Part shown: positions 52,592 to 62,664 of the stretch, piece by piece | How positions within the stretch are numbered: the first letter of the stretch is position 1 | Layout: each line of letters begins with the position of its first letter | Assembly: GCF_017873855.1 (NCBI RefSeq) | Contig: NZ_JAGGKR010000001.1 | Span: 1,178,001 to 1,242,000, forward strand | Length of the DNA: 64,000 bases | Origin: Methanolinea mesophila | GTDB lineage: Archaea > Halobacteriota > Methanomicrobia > Methanomicrobiales > Methanospirillaceae | Direction of reading: 5' to 3' | Notes under the pieces: generated by a model | What the model was told of the DNA's origin: nothing | Database searches by the model: none | The model's input: the letters and a program-made list of their open reading frames with translations, nothing else | Position numbers and translations under genes: made by a program

Positions 52592-53764
52592 ATGACGACA
52601 CCGCCGCGTTCGCTCACCGGCAAGGACGATCCCGAATACCATAGGGCTGTCGATCCGGACGACACCCTGGCAATGCTCGAACCCATATCGGACGAGATCG
52701 GAGTCCTCAAGATCCGCGACCTTACCGGGTTCGACAGGGTCGGGATCCCCTGTATGGCAGCCTACCGGAAGAGAGTGACGAGAAGCGGGTTCCCGTTCCT
52801 CCTGGGCGCGGCCCCGGACGAAAAACATGCCCGGATCGCCGCGATAATGGGCGTGGTCGAGCGTTTTTCCGCAGAGTTACGGGGCGATCCGCTCGAACTT
52901 GCAGCGTACGAGACCCTCGGCATCCACCGGGCACTCGACCCGGAAACGCTGATCCTCCCCCGCCCGCTCTCCCTCGGCGAGGAGCTCCACTGGCTCGAAG
53001 CCGATGATCTCCTCGACGGGAGCAGGGTGTTCATCCCGGGCAATGCAGTATTCTGCCCCTATGATTCCCGGGGGATTGCAACACAGCTCTTCTCCTCGGA
53101 TACCCTCGGCCTCGCAGCAGGTATGGTCCGCGATGAAGCGATCCTCTACTCGCTTCTCGAGGTTATCGAGGCGGACGCCCTGTCCCGAGCGGAGAGGGGG
53201 AGGGAACCCGGACTCATGCTCGATGCCGAAGGTTCCGCCGCAGAGGAGTTGCTCTCCCGGTTCACCCGCCAGGATATCGATATACACCTCTGGATCCTTC
53301 CCGGGCGAACACGTATCCCCACCGTGGTCGCGGCCGCCGACGATCGCCGGCTGGAGGACCCCGGACTCCTGGTGGTGGGTTCGGCCGCACACCCCGACCC
53401 GGCGTTTGCAACCATGAGAGCGCTCTCCGAGGTCGCCCAGCGAAGATGCGTCAGGCTCGGAGGGGAGTTCGAGAACCCCGAGCGGACCGCCTTCCTCGAA
53501 AGGACCGGATACGAAAGGATGAAACGGATTAACCGGCAGTGGTACCTTGCCGACCGGGACACCGTGGCGCTTGGTTCGCTCCCCGACATGTCCACTCCCT
53601 CGATCGACGGGGATCTGAAACTGGTCCTCGGCGAGTTGCGGCAGCAGGCCGAACGTGTGCTGGTAGCGGATCTCACCAGGACCGCAATTCCAGTGGTCAG
53701 GGGCGTAATACCGGGTTTCGAGGTCTCGTGCAGGAACAAGGAAAGGATCCGGCGTCACGGATAA
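52592..53764 (+). CDS. ycaO: YcaO protein, methanogenesis marker 1 (McrA thioamidation)
   Basis: A 390-residue YcaO-domain enzyme. The N-terminus IGVLKIRDLTGFDRVGIPC and the ATP-binding blocks GVVERFSAELRGD and SLLEVIEADALSRAER, then ALSEVAQRR, are YcaO hallmarks, and the whole resembles the methanogen marker 1 subfamily that, with TfuA, converts a glycine of McrA into thioglycine. No TfuA gene is in the neighbourhood; the next gene is a divergent-acting HDAC-fold protein on the other strand. A TATTTTTATCC box close before the ATG suggests a leaderless message. Confidence 0.82.
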   Translation: MTTPPRSLTGKDDPEYHRAVDPDDTLAMLEPISDEIGVLKIRDLTGFDRVGIPCMAAYRKRVTRSGFPFLLGAAPDEKHARIAAIMGVVERFSAELRGDPLELAAYETLGIHRALDPETLILPRPLSLGEELHWLEADDLLDGSRVFIPGNAVFCPYDSRGIATQLFSSDTLGLAAGMVRDEAILYSLLEVIEADALSRAERGREPGLMLDAEGSAAEELLSRFTRQDIDIHLWILPGRTRIPTVVAAADDRRLEDPGLLVVGSAAHPDPAFATMRALSEVAQRRCVRLGGEFENPERTAFLERTGYERMKRINRQWYLADRDTVALGSLPDMSTPSIDGDLKLVLGELRQQAERVLVADLTRTAIPVVRGVIPGFEVSCRNKERIRRHG

Positions 53765-53772
53765 GTCCCTGT

Positions 53773-54750
53773 TCAGAACATCATCTTTTTTAACTGGGAT
53801 ACTATCCGCAGGGTGCTTTCCCTGGCGGTTCCTCCATTGTCCGGCACGGGTCGTCCCCCGAGCGCGGCAAAGATCTCGTTCACCGCAGGTCCGATCGATG
53901 GTCCGTATCCACCCTCGAGTACCAGGGCGAGAGGAGCGTCGACCGCCTCCATCAGGACCCGGGTCATCACCCCGAAGTCCGGGGGGATCAGGGTCATTCC
54001 CCCGTCGGGGTCGTCCCAAAGGGGGTCCTCGCCGGCCGAGACGATGAGCAGGTCGGGGCGGAATTTCGTTATTGCGTTCGCAAACGCATCCTCCATTACC
54101 GATCGGTAATCGGGGAGCGAAGCGCCTTCCCGTATCGGAGCATTCAGGGTGAACCCCTTCCCCCTTCCCACGCCGATCTCATCTATCCATCCGGTACGGG
54201 GGAAAAGGTTTCCCTGGTGCACCGAGCAGAATAAAACCCTGTCGCTGTCGTAGAATATCTTCTGGGTGCCGTTGCCGTGATGGAGATCCCAGTCCACCAC
54301 CGCGACCCGGTCCACTTCTTCGAGCGCCCAGGCAGCGGCTACGGCCGCGTTGTTGAAGAGGCAGAAGCCCATGGCCCGATCCGGCTCCGCGTGATGCCCC
54401 GGGGGCCTGACAAGGGCGAACGCGTGCGTGCCCTCGAGCGCTCTCTTCGCCGCGAGGATAGCGGAACCTGCGGCCATTGAGGCTACGTGGAAAGAATCGG
54501 CGGTGACATAGGTGTCCATATCGATATACCGCCGGTCCCCGAGTGAAGAGAGATCGGAGATCATCCGGATATGCCGCGGGGTATGGACACGTTCAAGGTC
54601 GGCCTGCGAGGCCGGTTCGGGGTCCAGGAGGCGGATTCCAGGGGGAACCCCTGAGAGCGCCCGTTTCAGGCGTGCGGAGGTCTCCCGGTGGAGGTCCATA
54701 TCGTGCCGGGTAAAGACCTCCCCGGAGATCGCCACACAGGGAAATGCCAT
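53773..54750 (-). CDS. Histone deacetylase superfamily protein
   Basis: A 325-residue arginase/deacetylase fold protein. RPPGHHAEPDRAMGFCLFNNAAV carries the two active-site histidines, VAVVDWDLHHGNGTQ the zinc ligands, and LVLEGGYGP the catalytic-loop tyrosine. It may deacetylate acetyl-lysine (for example of histones or Alba) or small polyamine-like molecules. It is directly downstream of aglB, with ATG touching that gene's stop. Confidence 0.92.
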   Translation of the reverse strand: MAFPCVAISGEVFTRHDMDLHRETSARLKRALSGVPPGIRLLDPEPASQADLERVHTPRHIRMISDLSSLGDRRYIDMDTYVTADSFHVASMAAGSAILAAKRALEGTHAFALVRPPGHHAEPDRAMGFCLFNNAAVAAAWALEEVDRVAVVDWDLHHGNGTQKIFYDSDRVLFCSVHQGNLFPRTGWIDEIGVGRGKGFTLNAPIREGASLPDYRSVMEDAFANAITKFRPDLLIVSAGEDPLWDDPDGGMTLIPPDFGVMTRVLMEAVDAPLALVLEGGYGPSIGPAVNEIFAALGGRPVPDNGGTARESTLRIVSQLKKMMF

Positions 54751-57354
54751 TTAATTGACGGTAAGCCCCTGCATTACCGCCTCTTCCGGGACCTCGAACC
54801 GCGTACCCGTCCCCGCGATGCGGTAGCTTCCGGTGGCTCTTACCCCGTAGGGATTCCCGGTGGTTGAGTAGGGGACCACGAACTCCCCGTCCGTGCTGGC
54901 CTGGCGGTAGGTGAACTGCCTCCCCGTATCGGTGACCAGGTCGACCTCGATAACCCCCTCTCCCTTGATCCGCGCCCCGGGCACATACTCGAATACCTTG
55001 ACGTATTTTATATCCGCACTCCCGTCCGAGACCACGTTGCTCGGCGATTCATGGACCAGCCGGTAGTGCCGGAGCGCGGGGATCGGGTCGAGCGGCTGGA
55101 GGATGGAGACTGCGTACACCCCGGCATGGGTACCCGGCGCCGCCTGGCTGTTATACTGGTCCGCCATGGCGTACGCATCCGCAACGGGCATCAGCTGGGC
55201 ATTGGTGGCGACCGGAATGGGTGCCCCGGCCGATGCGGCGTCACGGTACTCCACGTAGTACGCGTTCCCCGGGACCACCATCGAGCCGTCGAAGTTGTGG
55301 AGCCGGGAGATCATGGTCCTGAAGTAAGGCGCCTCATAAAGCGCGAATGCGGAATAGGTGCCGCCCTGGCTGTCGGGGACCAGCATGCTGGTCTGGTAGG
55401 GGGCGACCCCGGCCGAGGTATTGTACCAGGTGGCCATTGCCCAGAATTTCTGGATGTCCATCTCGATGTCCGTGATTACGTACCGGGTCCCCTGGTGATC
55501 CGCGATCCGGTTCACTTCCTGTTCGGATTCGGTGATGAAGAAACTCGCCGCTCCGTACTCCCCTGCCACTCCGGCCTGGAACGGGTTCGCGTTCGGGATG
55601 CGCATGGCGATATAGGTGATCATGTGCCCATAGTCCCACCAGCTCATGACCCCGTACGACTGGGGCGGGTAGGTGAAGGAGGCCTTATCGTAGATGGTAT
55701 AGTAATCCACCCCGGTCGCCGGGGTGTTCTCCCCCATCCACTGCAGGGACTCCTTCCAGTCCTGGTTCATCCTGATCCCCCCGGACCCTGCTACCTGGTA
55801 CTCGAACCCGAACGATGACACAGCGAAAAGGGCCAACAGGACTATTACCACGGCGAGAAGTCCTATATAGAGTGGATTCACGTCCTTTGACGATGGTTTT
55901 GCGGCTTTCTTCTCCGGTTTTTCAGCCGCCTTCTTCTGGCCCTTGCCCTTTCCCTTCCCGGATGAGGCGGCCTCGGGTGCCGGAGTCTTGGCGGGGATAC
56001 CGCCTTTCACCAGCGCCCGGATACCTGGTTCCGACTTATTGATGGCAAGCCCGACGAAAAGCCCCCCGAGAACCGCGAGCGGGACCGCGAAGTAGTATTC
56101 GTACCGGATATGCTGCCAGGTCGAGAATACGATGATCAGGGACCAGATAAGGATGAGCAGGTGTTCTCCCCGTTTTTCCTTCCAGAGCATCCAGCAGAGG
56201 GTCGCAAACCCGCCTGCCATCAGGATCAGCCCGTAGTTGAAAGTGGTCCAGGCCTCGGCGAGCGTCCAGGAACGTGCCTCCTGGATGGTGAGGTAGAGGG
56301 CGTTCTGGCCGAAGAACTCCACGAGACCACCTACCAGGCTGAAATACAGGTCGGGAGCCGCCACGAAAAGGATCGCGAGCGCCGCGATGATAATGCCCGC
56401 GATCACCGCCGGGTAATAGTGAAGGTTTTTATCCTTCATTGCCCGGGAGATGAGCCAGAGGATGACCGTGCTCACCATGACCAGGATGAACGCCACGGGG
56501 TGTGCGATGGTGTAGAAATTAAACTGCATCCCCGGGGTACCCGGCCAGAAGAGGAAGAAGGCCACAGTGACCACCGCAAAAAGGATCACGTTGAGCACTA
56601 CCAGGTAGAAGGAATCTATCCTGCGGTAATGGTCCCATATGAACTGCACGAGCGTGTAGATGGCGATAATCATGGCGAACAGGATCATGGTGGGCATCAC
56701 GAGGAACCCCACCAGGTAGGCGAACCCTGCGATGACCGCCAGGATGGCGGGTTGCTTCAGGGTCTCCGGGTTCCGGGGGTCGATCACATGGCCCCTGGAC
56801 CTGGCGATGGCATAGATATAGACAAGAATGAATATGGTGGAGAAGAGCACTTCCGCGATGTGGTGGTCCAGGTACCCGAAGAGCGACCGGTAAAAATACT
56901 GGCCCGATACCAGGGAAATCATAAATGCGGCGGCGAGGCCTGCTTTCCAGTCCATGAGCTTCCTGACCAGGAAGAAGGAAACCGGGACCATTGCGGCTGC
57001 CATGATGGGGGGGATGGTGAGCGCGACCGAGATGATCTCGGGCCGGGTGGTTGCCCCGGCGAGGATGCAGGCGGCGCTGCAGATCCAGATAAACATCGGA
57101 CCCCAGTGGATCGTCTGGCCCACAGGATAGAGGGTCATGGGGTCGAACCAGGCGTAGCCCGGGAAGTTCGCAAGCATCTGCTCGATCTGGCGCAGGTTAT
57201 AGAGGGGGTCGTCGCTTCCCGCAAGGTTGAGCGGGTCGGTGACCCCGAGGAGTTCTGCCGGGAGCAGCCGGATCCAGAGCACCATTATGATAAAAATGAC
57301 GAGGAGCCCTGTCACCAGGAGCAGTCGGGTCTTATTTTCGGGAAGTGCTATCAT
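54751..57354 (-). CDS. aglB: Oligosaccharyltransferase AglB (STT3)
   Basis: An 867-residue membrane transferase that moves lipid-linked glycans to Asn in N-X-S/T. About 13 membrane helices fill residues 1-480, with the DxD-like AGSDDPLYN loop, GYLDHHIAEV in an external loop, and the lysine-rich cytoplasmic insert (KGKGKGQKKAAEKPEKKAAK) before the last helix. The acceptor-site motif WWDYG is in SWWDYGHMITYIA of the soluble C-terminal domain. Downstream member of the glycosylation cluster. Confidence 0.96.
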   Translation of the reverse strand: MIALPENKTRLLLVTGLLVIFIIMVLWIRLLPAELLGVTDPLNLAGSDDPLYNLRQIEQMLANFPGYAWFDPMTLYPVGQTIHWGPMFIWICSAACILAGATTRPEIISVALTIPPIMAAAMVPVSFFLVRKLMDWKAGLAAAFMISLVSGQYFYRSLFGYLDHHIAEVLFSTIFILVYIYAIARSRGHVIDPRNPETLKQPAILAVIAGFAYLVGFLVMPTMILFAMIIAIYTLVQFIWDHYRRIDSFYLVVLNVILFAVVTVAFFLFWPGTPGMQFNFYTIAHPVAFILVMVSTVILWLISRAMKDKNLHYYPAVIAGIIIAALAILFVAAPDLYFSLVGGLVEFFGQNALYLTIQEARSWTLAEAWTTFNYGLILMAGGFATLCWMLWKEKRGEHLLILIWSLIIVFSTWQHIRYEYYFAVPLAVLGGLFVGLAINKSEPGIRALVKGGIPAKTPAPEAASSGKGKGKGQKKAAEKPEKKAAKPSSKDVNPLYIGLLAVVIVLLALFAVSSFGFEYQVAGSGGIRMNQDWKESLQWMGENTPATGVDYYTIYDKASFTYPPQSYGVMSWWDYGHMITYIAMRIPNANPFQAGVAGEYGAASFFITESEQEVNRIADHQGTRYVITDIEMDIQKFWAMATWYNTSAGVAPYQTSMLVPDSQGGTYSAFALYEAPYFRTMISRLHNFDGSMVVPGNAYYVEYRDAASAGAPIPVATNAQLMPVADAYAMADQYNSQAAPGTHAGVYAVSILQPLDPIPALRHYRLVHESPSNVVSDGSADIKYVKVFEYVPGARIKGEGVIEVDLVTDTGRQFTYRQASTDGEFVVPYSTTGNPYGVRATGSYRIAGTGTRFEVPEEAVMQGLTVN

Positions 57355-57451
57355 GCCATCATCCTTGTAATTTTAGAGAATACAGCTATTATCTCCTAAC
57401 GATGCAAGATATTTGTTTTGTCCGTCCCATTCGCCGGGGGCCCGCCCCCGT

Positions 57452-58537
57452 TCAGGAAGATCTCCGGGCAGATTCCTCGACCATCATCCGGGCCTGCCGG
57501 GCGAAGAGATCATAATCGAATCTTTTCGCCCTTTGCAGGGACCTGTCGGCAAAGGACACCGGATCGGCTGAAATTTTTCGCACCGCCTTCTCGATCTCAT
57601 CCGGATCCGGGCCGACCAGGATCCCGGTCTCACCGTCGATCACCGTTTCCAGGTACCCGCCTTCCTTGGTAGCGACCACCGGTTTTCCCGAGGCCATGGC
57701 CTCGACGGGGGTGTACCCGAAGTCCTCGTCGATCGCCGTGGTGACAAAACCCTCGCATCTCGAATAGAGGTCCCGCAACTCGTCTTCTTTCACATTCCCC
57801 AGGAATTCCACGTTCGGAGGGGAATTGGTCACCAGGTCGCGGTAGCCCGGGTAGACCTGGCCTACCACGCGGAGCTGGCGCTCAGGGATCTGCCTGAACG
57901 CCTCGATCTGCAGCTCGATCCGCTTCCACTTGTCCACCCTTCCCACCGACAGCCAGAAGGGTTCCGGCTCCCTGTTCCGGTAGAGGGAAGTCCTCACCGG
58001 CGGGTAGAGGACCCGGGCGTCCCGGAGGTACGCCTTGAAGATACGGTTCCGGACGTTGTGCGAGATGCAGGCGAGCTCCTTAACATGGTGGTTCACGAAA
58101 CGGCGGTCCAGGTATTTCATCACGTTCAGGCCCGCCCGGTACGCCGGTCTCAGGAGGGGAGAGACCGATGCGAGATAATGATAGTACATGTCATACATCG
58201 CCCGCCGGGGGGTAAGCATGTAGTAGAGGTGGGGAGCACCATGGCGGACCGCACGAACGGCCATGTCGTCGATGCACACCAGGAAATCATAATCCCGGTC
58301 AAGGTCCGCTCCCGAGAAAAGCCTCATCCCGGCCGGCTGCCGGAACGGTTCGGCGGGCAGGGCTCTCCCCAGGGCCCTGACGCTCGCCCCGCCAGCCCGC
58401 CCGTACGCCCCGATTACCCCCGGGTCAACGGACGGTGCCACGACCTCCCCCGAGAGCGCTTCCGCCAGGTCAAGGATCAGGCGTTCGGCCCCGCCGATAA
58501 ATTCGAACCCGCTCCCGGTCAGGATCCCGATCTTCAC
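57452..58537 (-). CDS. Glycosyltransferase (GT4-like)
   Basis: A 361-residue GT-B enzyme. GFEFIGGAERLILDLAEAL is the N-terminal GT4 loop, WLSVGRVDKWKRIEL begins the C-terminal domain, and DEDFGYTPVEAMASGKPVVATKEGGYLE is the donor-binding EX7E region. Its start overlaps the stop of the other glycosyltransferase as ATGA. The product is probably part of the N-glycan made for AglB. Confidence 0.9.
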   Translation of the reverse strand: MKIGILTGSGFEFIGGAERLILDLAEALSGEVVAPSVDPGVIGAYGRAGGASVRALGRALPAEPFRQPAGMRLFSGADLDRDYDFLVCIDDMAVRAVRHGAPHLYYMLTPRRAMYDMYYHYLASVSPLLRPAYRAGLNVMKYLDRRFVNHHVKELACISHNVRNRIFKAYLRDARVLYPPVRTSLYRNREPEPFWLSVGRVDKWKRIELQIEAFRQIPERQLRVVGQVYPGYRDLVTNSPPNVEFLGNVKEDELRDLYSRCEGFVTTAIDEDFGYTPVEAMASGKPVVATKEGGYLETVIDGETGILVGPDPDEIEKAVRKISADPVSFADRSLQRAKRFDYDLFARQARMMVEESARRSS

Positions 58538-59709
58538 GAGCGGTCACCTCCCTGCGACGTCCCGGGGCCGTCTTCCTTTACAAGGTCGCCGCACAACTCC
58601 TCCCACCGTTCGGCGACCCGGTCCCACCGCAACTCTTCGGGGACCGGGTAGTTCTTCTTCTCCTTCAGGACCTTCGTGATCCCTTCGACGACCCCCCGGG
58701 TGTCTCCCGGCCGGGTGAAAGTCGTCCCCTGGTACCCCCCCAGACTTTCGACGAGGCCACCGACCTCCGACGCCACAACAGGAAGTCCGTACGCCATGGC
58801 GATATGTGCCACACCGCTCTGGGATGCCCGGGTATAGGGGATCACCAGGAGATCCGAGGCCGAGAAGAGGAGCGAGATCTCCCGGTCCTCCACGTAGCGG
58901 TCGATCACCGTGATCTGCCCTGCATATGCGGAACTTCGGGCCAGCCGGACGGATTCCTGGTCTTCCCACGCCTCTCCCGCGATCACCAGTCTCGATTCGC
59001 TGCGGAGCGACCCGGGGAGTTCTTCAAACGCGTGAATCAGCGTGGGGACACCTTTGTAGGGACGAAGCAGGCCGAAGAAAAGGATGATGTTCTTCTCTGC
59101 AAAACCGAGATGTTCCCGGGCCTCGCTTTTCCCGAATACTTTATACTGGTCGTAAAGTCCGTGAGGGATTATAGTAACCTCCTCCTCCGGGATCCGGTAA
59201 TGCGTTGTTATGAGGGATCTGTCCGCATCCGAATGGACGACGTATCGTACGGCCCGGCGGCGGATCAGGGTGCCCATGAGCCGGGCATAGTACCGGATCG
59301 GCAGGATCGACTGCTCCAGGGGGTCGACGACCTCGTGGAACTCTATCACTACCGGGACCTTCCTCCGGTTCATCAAACAGAGGGCGAGATACATGTGAGC
59401 GACGCTCGAGGTCCACCACTCCAGGACGATCACCTGCTGCCGCCGGAGCGTCCGGTACGCCTTTGCCCAGGTGAGAGGGTTGTACCAGTCAAGGATCTCC
59501 TCAACCCTCACCCCGGAGTCGAACTCGAGCTCGGTAATCTCGCTTCCCACCCGGCGCCAGCCGGGAAAGAGCCTGGTGGGGAGCATGTTTCTGAACAGGA
59601 CCGCGGTAACCCGGTTGCCGGGCGCGAGGGCATTTGACAGGCGCATGGTGAAGTAACTGATCCCGGATAGAAACCGGGGAGAAGGTCCGAGGATCGCCAT
59701 CATTATCAT
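58534..59709 (-). CDS. Glycosyltransferase family 4 protein
   Basis: A 391-residue GT-B glycosyltransferase, starting at ATG 59709 (MIMMAILGPSPRFLSGIS) because GGAGGT lies just upstream; the longer frame to 59754 is not supported. Donor-site features: IILFFGLLRPYKGVPTLI and VIPYTRASQSGVAHIAMAYGLPVVASEVGG. It lies about 50 bp downstream of glmS and is coupled to the next glycosyltransferase gene. Confidence 0.9.
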   Translation of the reverse strand: MIMMAILGPSPRFLSGISYFTMRLSNALAPGNRVTAVLFRNMLPTRLFPGWRRVGSEITELEFDSGVRVEEILDWYNPLTWAKAYRTLRRQQVIVLEWWTSSVAHMYLALCLMNRRKVPVVIEFHEVVDPLEQSILPIRYYARLMGTLIRRRAVRYVVHSDADRSLITTHYRIPEEEVTIIPHGLYDQYKVFGKSEAREHLGFAEKNIILFFGLLRPYKGVPTLIHAFEELPGSLRSESRLVIAGEAWEDQESVRLARSSAYAGQITVIDRYVEDREISLLFSASDLLVIPYTRASQSGVAHIAMAYGLPVVASEVGGLVESLGGYQGTTFTRPGDTRGVVEGITKVLKEKKNYPVPEELRWDRVAERWEELCGDLVKEDGPGTSQGGDRS

Positions 59710-59759
59710 CCTTTTACCTCCGGATTCTCCCTGGTTCTGGACCATGGCCACCACGCTCT

Positions 59760-61499
59760 CTATTCCACCGTGACGCTTTTCGCGAGGTTCCGGGGGGTGT
59801 CGATCTCCCGCTTCAGTCTGACGGCCGTATGGTAGGCGAGCAGTTGCAGCGCTACCGTCGCACCGAAGATATGCTGGACCGAATCTCCCTCGGGCAGGGG
59901 AATGAACACGTCGGCAAACTCCTCCAGGTCGAGATCCCCCTCCTGGCCGAGTACAATCAGGGGAACTCCCCGTGCCTTCATCTCCTTGAGATTGGAGACC
60001 ATGACCGGGTAGGTCTCTCCGGGAAAACAGAGCCCTACCGCGGGGGTTCTCGGGGAGAGGAGCGCAAAAGGTCCGTGCTTTATCTCACCGGCGGCATAGC
60101 CTTCGGCATGGATGTAGGATATTTCCTTCATCTTCAGCGCCCCCTCAAGCGCCACAGGATAAAACGGCCCGCGCCCTACGAAGAATATGTGTGCGGCTTC
60201 GGAGCAGAGGTCGACTGCCCGGTCCATACTCGAGAGGAGCACCTGCTCCATCGCCCGGTTCACTCCGTCGAGGCTCTTTGTGAGCTCTCCCCTGCTTATC
60301 GCGTCCACAAGGTGAAGCAGGACCGCCAGTTCGGCAATGAATGATTTCGTCGCCGCGACGCTTATCTCCGGCCCGGCTCCCATGTAGAGGGTATGGTCTG
60401 CGGTCCGGGTGATCGTGCTGCCGAGCACGTTGGTTACGGCCAGGGTCGGGCTCTGGTAGGCCCGCGCCTGTTTCAGGGCCGCGAGCGTGTCCGCGGTCTC
60501 CCCCGACTGGGTGATTCCGATCACCAGGTCGCGGGTCGGAGAGGGGTAATACTTGAACTCCGACGCGATCTCGATCCTCACCGGGATCCCGCACCGCTCC
60601 TCGGCGAGGTACTTGAACACCATGCCCGCGTGGTAGGACGTGCCGCAGGCGACGAGGGTGACCGCCTTCTCGCGGAGGATGCGGGACGGGATCTCCTCCC
60701 GCCGGAGCGTCCGGATGGTATCTGAAAACACCTCGGGCTGCTCGAAAATCTCCTTCTGCATGTAGTGGGCAAATCCCCCCTTCTTCACCTGTTCCACAGT
60801 CCATTCGATCTTTTCAATCGGTCTGCATGCAGGAACCCCGTTGTTCCACACCAGGAGCTGCCCGGGGGAGAGGGTGGCGAGATCGCCGTCCTGCAGGTAG
60901 ACCACGTTCTGGGTGTACTGGAGAAGGGGAGTCATATCCGATGCCGCATAGACGGCCTGATCTGCGATTCCGACGACGAGCGGGCTGTTCTGCCGGGCCG
61001 CCACGATCCGTTCGTCCCCTTCTGCGATCGCCAGCAGGGCGTACGATCCGTGGAGGTGGGGGATCGCGCATTTAAACGCCTCCAGGAGGTCCCCGTGGTA
61101 TTCCTCCTCAAGGAGGTGGACTATCACCTCGGTATCGGTATCGGATGAAAAGCGGTGTCCTCGCGCGACCAACTGTTTCCGGAGCTCGTGGTAATTCTCG
61201 ATGATCCCGTTGTGCACGATGGCGATGGTCCCGGTGCAGTCGACGTGGGGATGTGCGTTTTTGTCATCCGGGACCCCGTGAGTGGCCCAACGGGTATGCC
61301 CGATACCGGTGGTCCCCGGGAGGGTCCTGGCCCCCGCGACCCCCGTGGAGATACGGCCCTGCTTCTTGAAGACTTCGATCCTGTCCCCGATCGTAGCGAT
61401 CCCGAACGAGTCGTACCCCCGGTATTCCAGTTTCTTTAGCCCGTCGATCAGCACCGGTGCCGCGCTCGATATCCCGGAATAACCGATAATCCCGCACAC
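59760..61499 (-). CDS. glmS: Glucosamine-6-phosphate synthase GlmS
   Basis: A 579-residue amidotransferase converting fructose-6-P and glutamine to glucosamine-6-P. The N-terminal glutaminase begins MCGIIGYSG with nucleophile Cys2, has GHTRWATHGVP and HNGIIEN; two SIS domains follow, with GTSYHAGMVF, GITQSGETADTL and a C-terminal LAKSVTVE end. It is the entry to UDP-GlcNAc and lies between the two GlmU genes and the glycosyltransferases. Confidence 0.96.
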   Translation of the reverse strand: MCGIIGYSGISSAAPVLIDGLKKLEYRGYDSFGIATIGDRIEVFKKQGRISTGVAGARTLPGTTGIGHTRWATHGVPDDKNAHPHVDCTGTIAIVHNGIIENYHELRKQLVARGHRFSSDTDTEVIVHLLEEEYHGDLLEAFKCAIPHLHGSYALLAIAEGDERIVAARQNSPLVVGIADQAVYAASDMTPLLQYTQNVVYLQDGDLATLSPGQLLVWNNGVPACRPIEKIEWTVEQVKKGGFAHYMQKEIFEQPEVFSDTIRTLRREEIPSRILREKAVTLVACGTSYHAGMVFKYLAEERCGIPVRIEIASEFKYYPSPTRDLVIGITQSGETADTLAALKQARAYQSPTLAVTNVLGSTITRTADHTLYMGAGPEISVAATKSFIAELAVLLHLVDAISRGELTKSLDGVNRAMEQVLLSSMDRAVDLCSEAAHIFFVGRGPFYPVALEGALKMKEISYIHAEGYAAGEIKHGPFALLSPRTPAVGLCFPGETYPVMVSNLKEMKARGVPLIVLGQEGDLDLEEFADVFIPLPEGDSVQHIFGATVALQLLAYHTAVRLKREIDTPRNLAKSVTVE

Positions 61500-61500
61500 T

Positions 61501-62658
61501 TCAGATCACCAGTGCCGAATCAACCGCTGCAGAGAGTCCGCGAACACGGACATTGCCGTTTATCCGGACGTTGTTCCCCACGATCGCTCCCTCGAAGACG
61601 GTGAAGGGGCCGGCCGTGACCTGGTCGCCGATGACCGCCCCGAAATTGACTTTCATCAGAGCCCGCTCGATCTCCAGGAGGGTGGGGGAAGGGAGCACCG
61701 TGGTATGGCTCCCGAGGATGCTCCTCTCTCCCACTACCGCTCCGTCGATACGGGAATGGGAGCCCGTCGTGACATCCTTCATCAGGATCGAGTTGGACAC
61801 TACGGTGAAGGGCTCTACGACCACCCGGTCGCCGATGCTGGTTCCGGGCATGATACAGCAGTGCGGCCCTATCTCGCACTCCTCTCCGATTATCACCGGC
61901 CCCTGTATCACAGTATGGGAGCCGATGGTCGTCCCTTTTTCCACCCGGACCAGGCCGCCGATCACCGCGTCCCTGCCCACCGTTCCGGCGATACTTCCCG
62001 GGATCGTCTCCAGCAGCCTCCTGTTCATGTGGAGCAGGTCCCAGGGATACACCGCGTCCTGCCAGTCATCCGCGGGGACCGCACGGAGGGTGCCCCCCTG
62101 CCGGATCATCTCGTTGTAGGCGTCGGTAAGGTCATTGGTACATATATAATCGAGGAAATCAGGCGTCAGCGATGCAATCCCGGTCGATATGGTAAAACTC
62201 TCGGTTTTTTCAGGTTTTTCCGTGATCCCGGTGATGGTCCCGTCCTGCATCGAAACCACCCCGAAGTTCGAGGGGTAAGGATGCTGTTTGACCAGCATCG
62301 CGTTGACCTCCCCTGCGACCCTCCGGATCGAGGTCCCGTCGATGTAATTATCCCCCGGAAGCACGAGAAAGTCCTCGTTTATGAGTTCCGCTGCACACTT
62401 CAGCGCATCCGCCGTTCCCAGCTGCTTGTGCTGGATCACCACCTTGACCGGGAGCTCCATCCTGTTCAGGTGCCGGAGCACGTGTTCCTGCCGGTACCCC
62501 ACCACCACGATGATGTCACGGATCCCGCTCTCCAGAAGTGCGTGGACAGGGTAATCGAGGATAGGCGCATTGGCCACCGGGATCAATGCCTTCGGCCTGT
62601 TCCTGGTGAGCGGCCTCACCCTCTTCCCCTCTCCCGCCGCAAGTATTACCGCCTGCAT
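61501..62658 (-). CDS. Sugar-1-phosphate nucleotidylyltransferase with LbH domain (GlmU-like 1)
   Basis: A 385-residue protein. The N-terminal nucleotidyltransferase starts MQAVILAAGEGKRVRPLT, has KALIPVANAPI and PGDNYIDG. The C-terminal left-handed beta-helix (about residues 240-385) lacks the GlmU acetyltransferase segment NYIGD seen in the paralogue; there it reads KVNFGAVIGDQV. So it may keep only the uridyl- or thymidylyltransferase function. It is 6 bp downstream of its paralogue. Confidence 0.88.
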   Translation of the reverse strand: MQAVILAAGEGKRVRPLTRNRPKALIPVANAPILDYPVHALLESGIRDIIVVVGYRQEHVLRHLNRMELPVKVVIQHKQLGTADALKCAAELINEDFLVLPGDNYIDGTSIRRVAGEVNAMLVKQHPYPSNFGVVSMQDGTITGITEKPEKTESFTISTGIASLTPDFLDYICTNDLTDAYNEMIRQGGTLRAVPADDWQDAVYPWDLLHMNRRLLETIPGSIAGTVGRDAVIGGLVRVEKGTTIGSHTVIQGPVIIGEECEIGPHCCIMPGTSIGDRVVVEPFTVVSNSILMKDVTTGSHSRIDGAVVGERSILGSHTTVLPSPTLLEIERALMKVNFGAVIGDQVTAGPFTVFEGAIVGNNVRINGNVRVRGLSAAVDSALVI

Positions 62659-62664
62659 CCTTAC

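Noticed and set aside
56110-57399. A 429-codon plus-strand frame opposite aglB
   Set aside because: The translation is very rich in His, Asp, Glu and Gly with no domain pattern, as expected for the antisense of a membrane protein gene.
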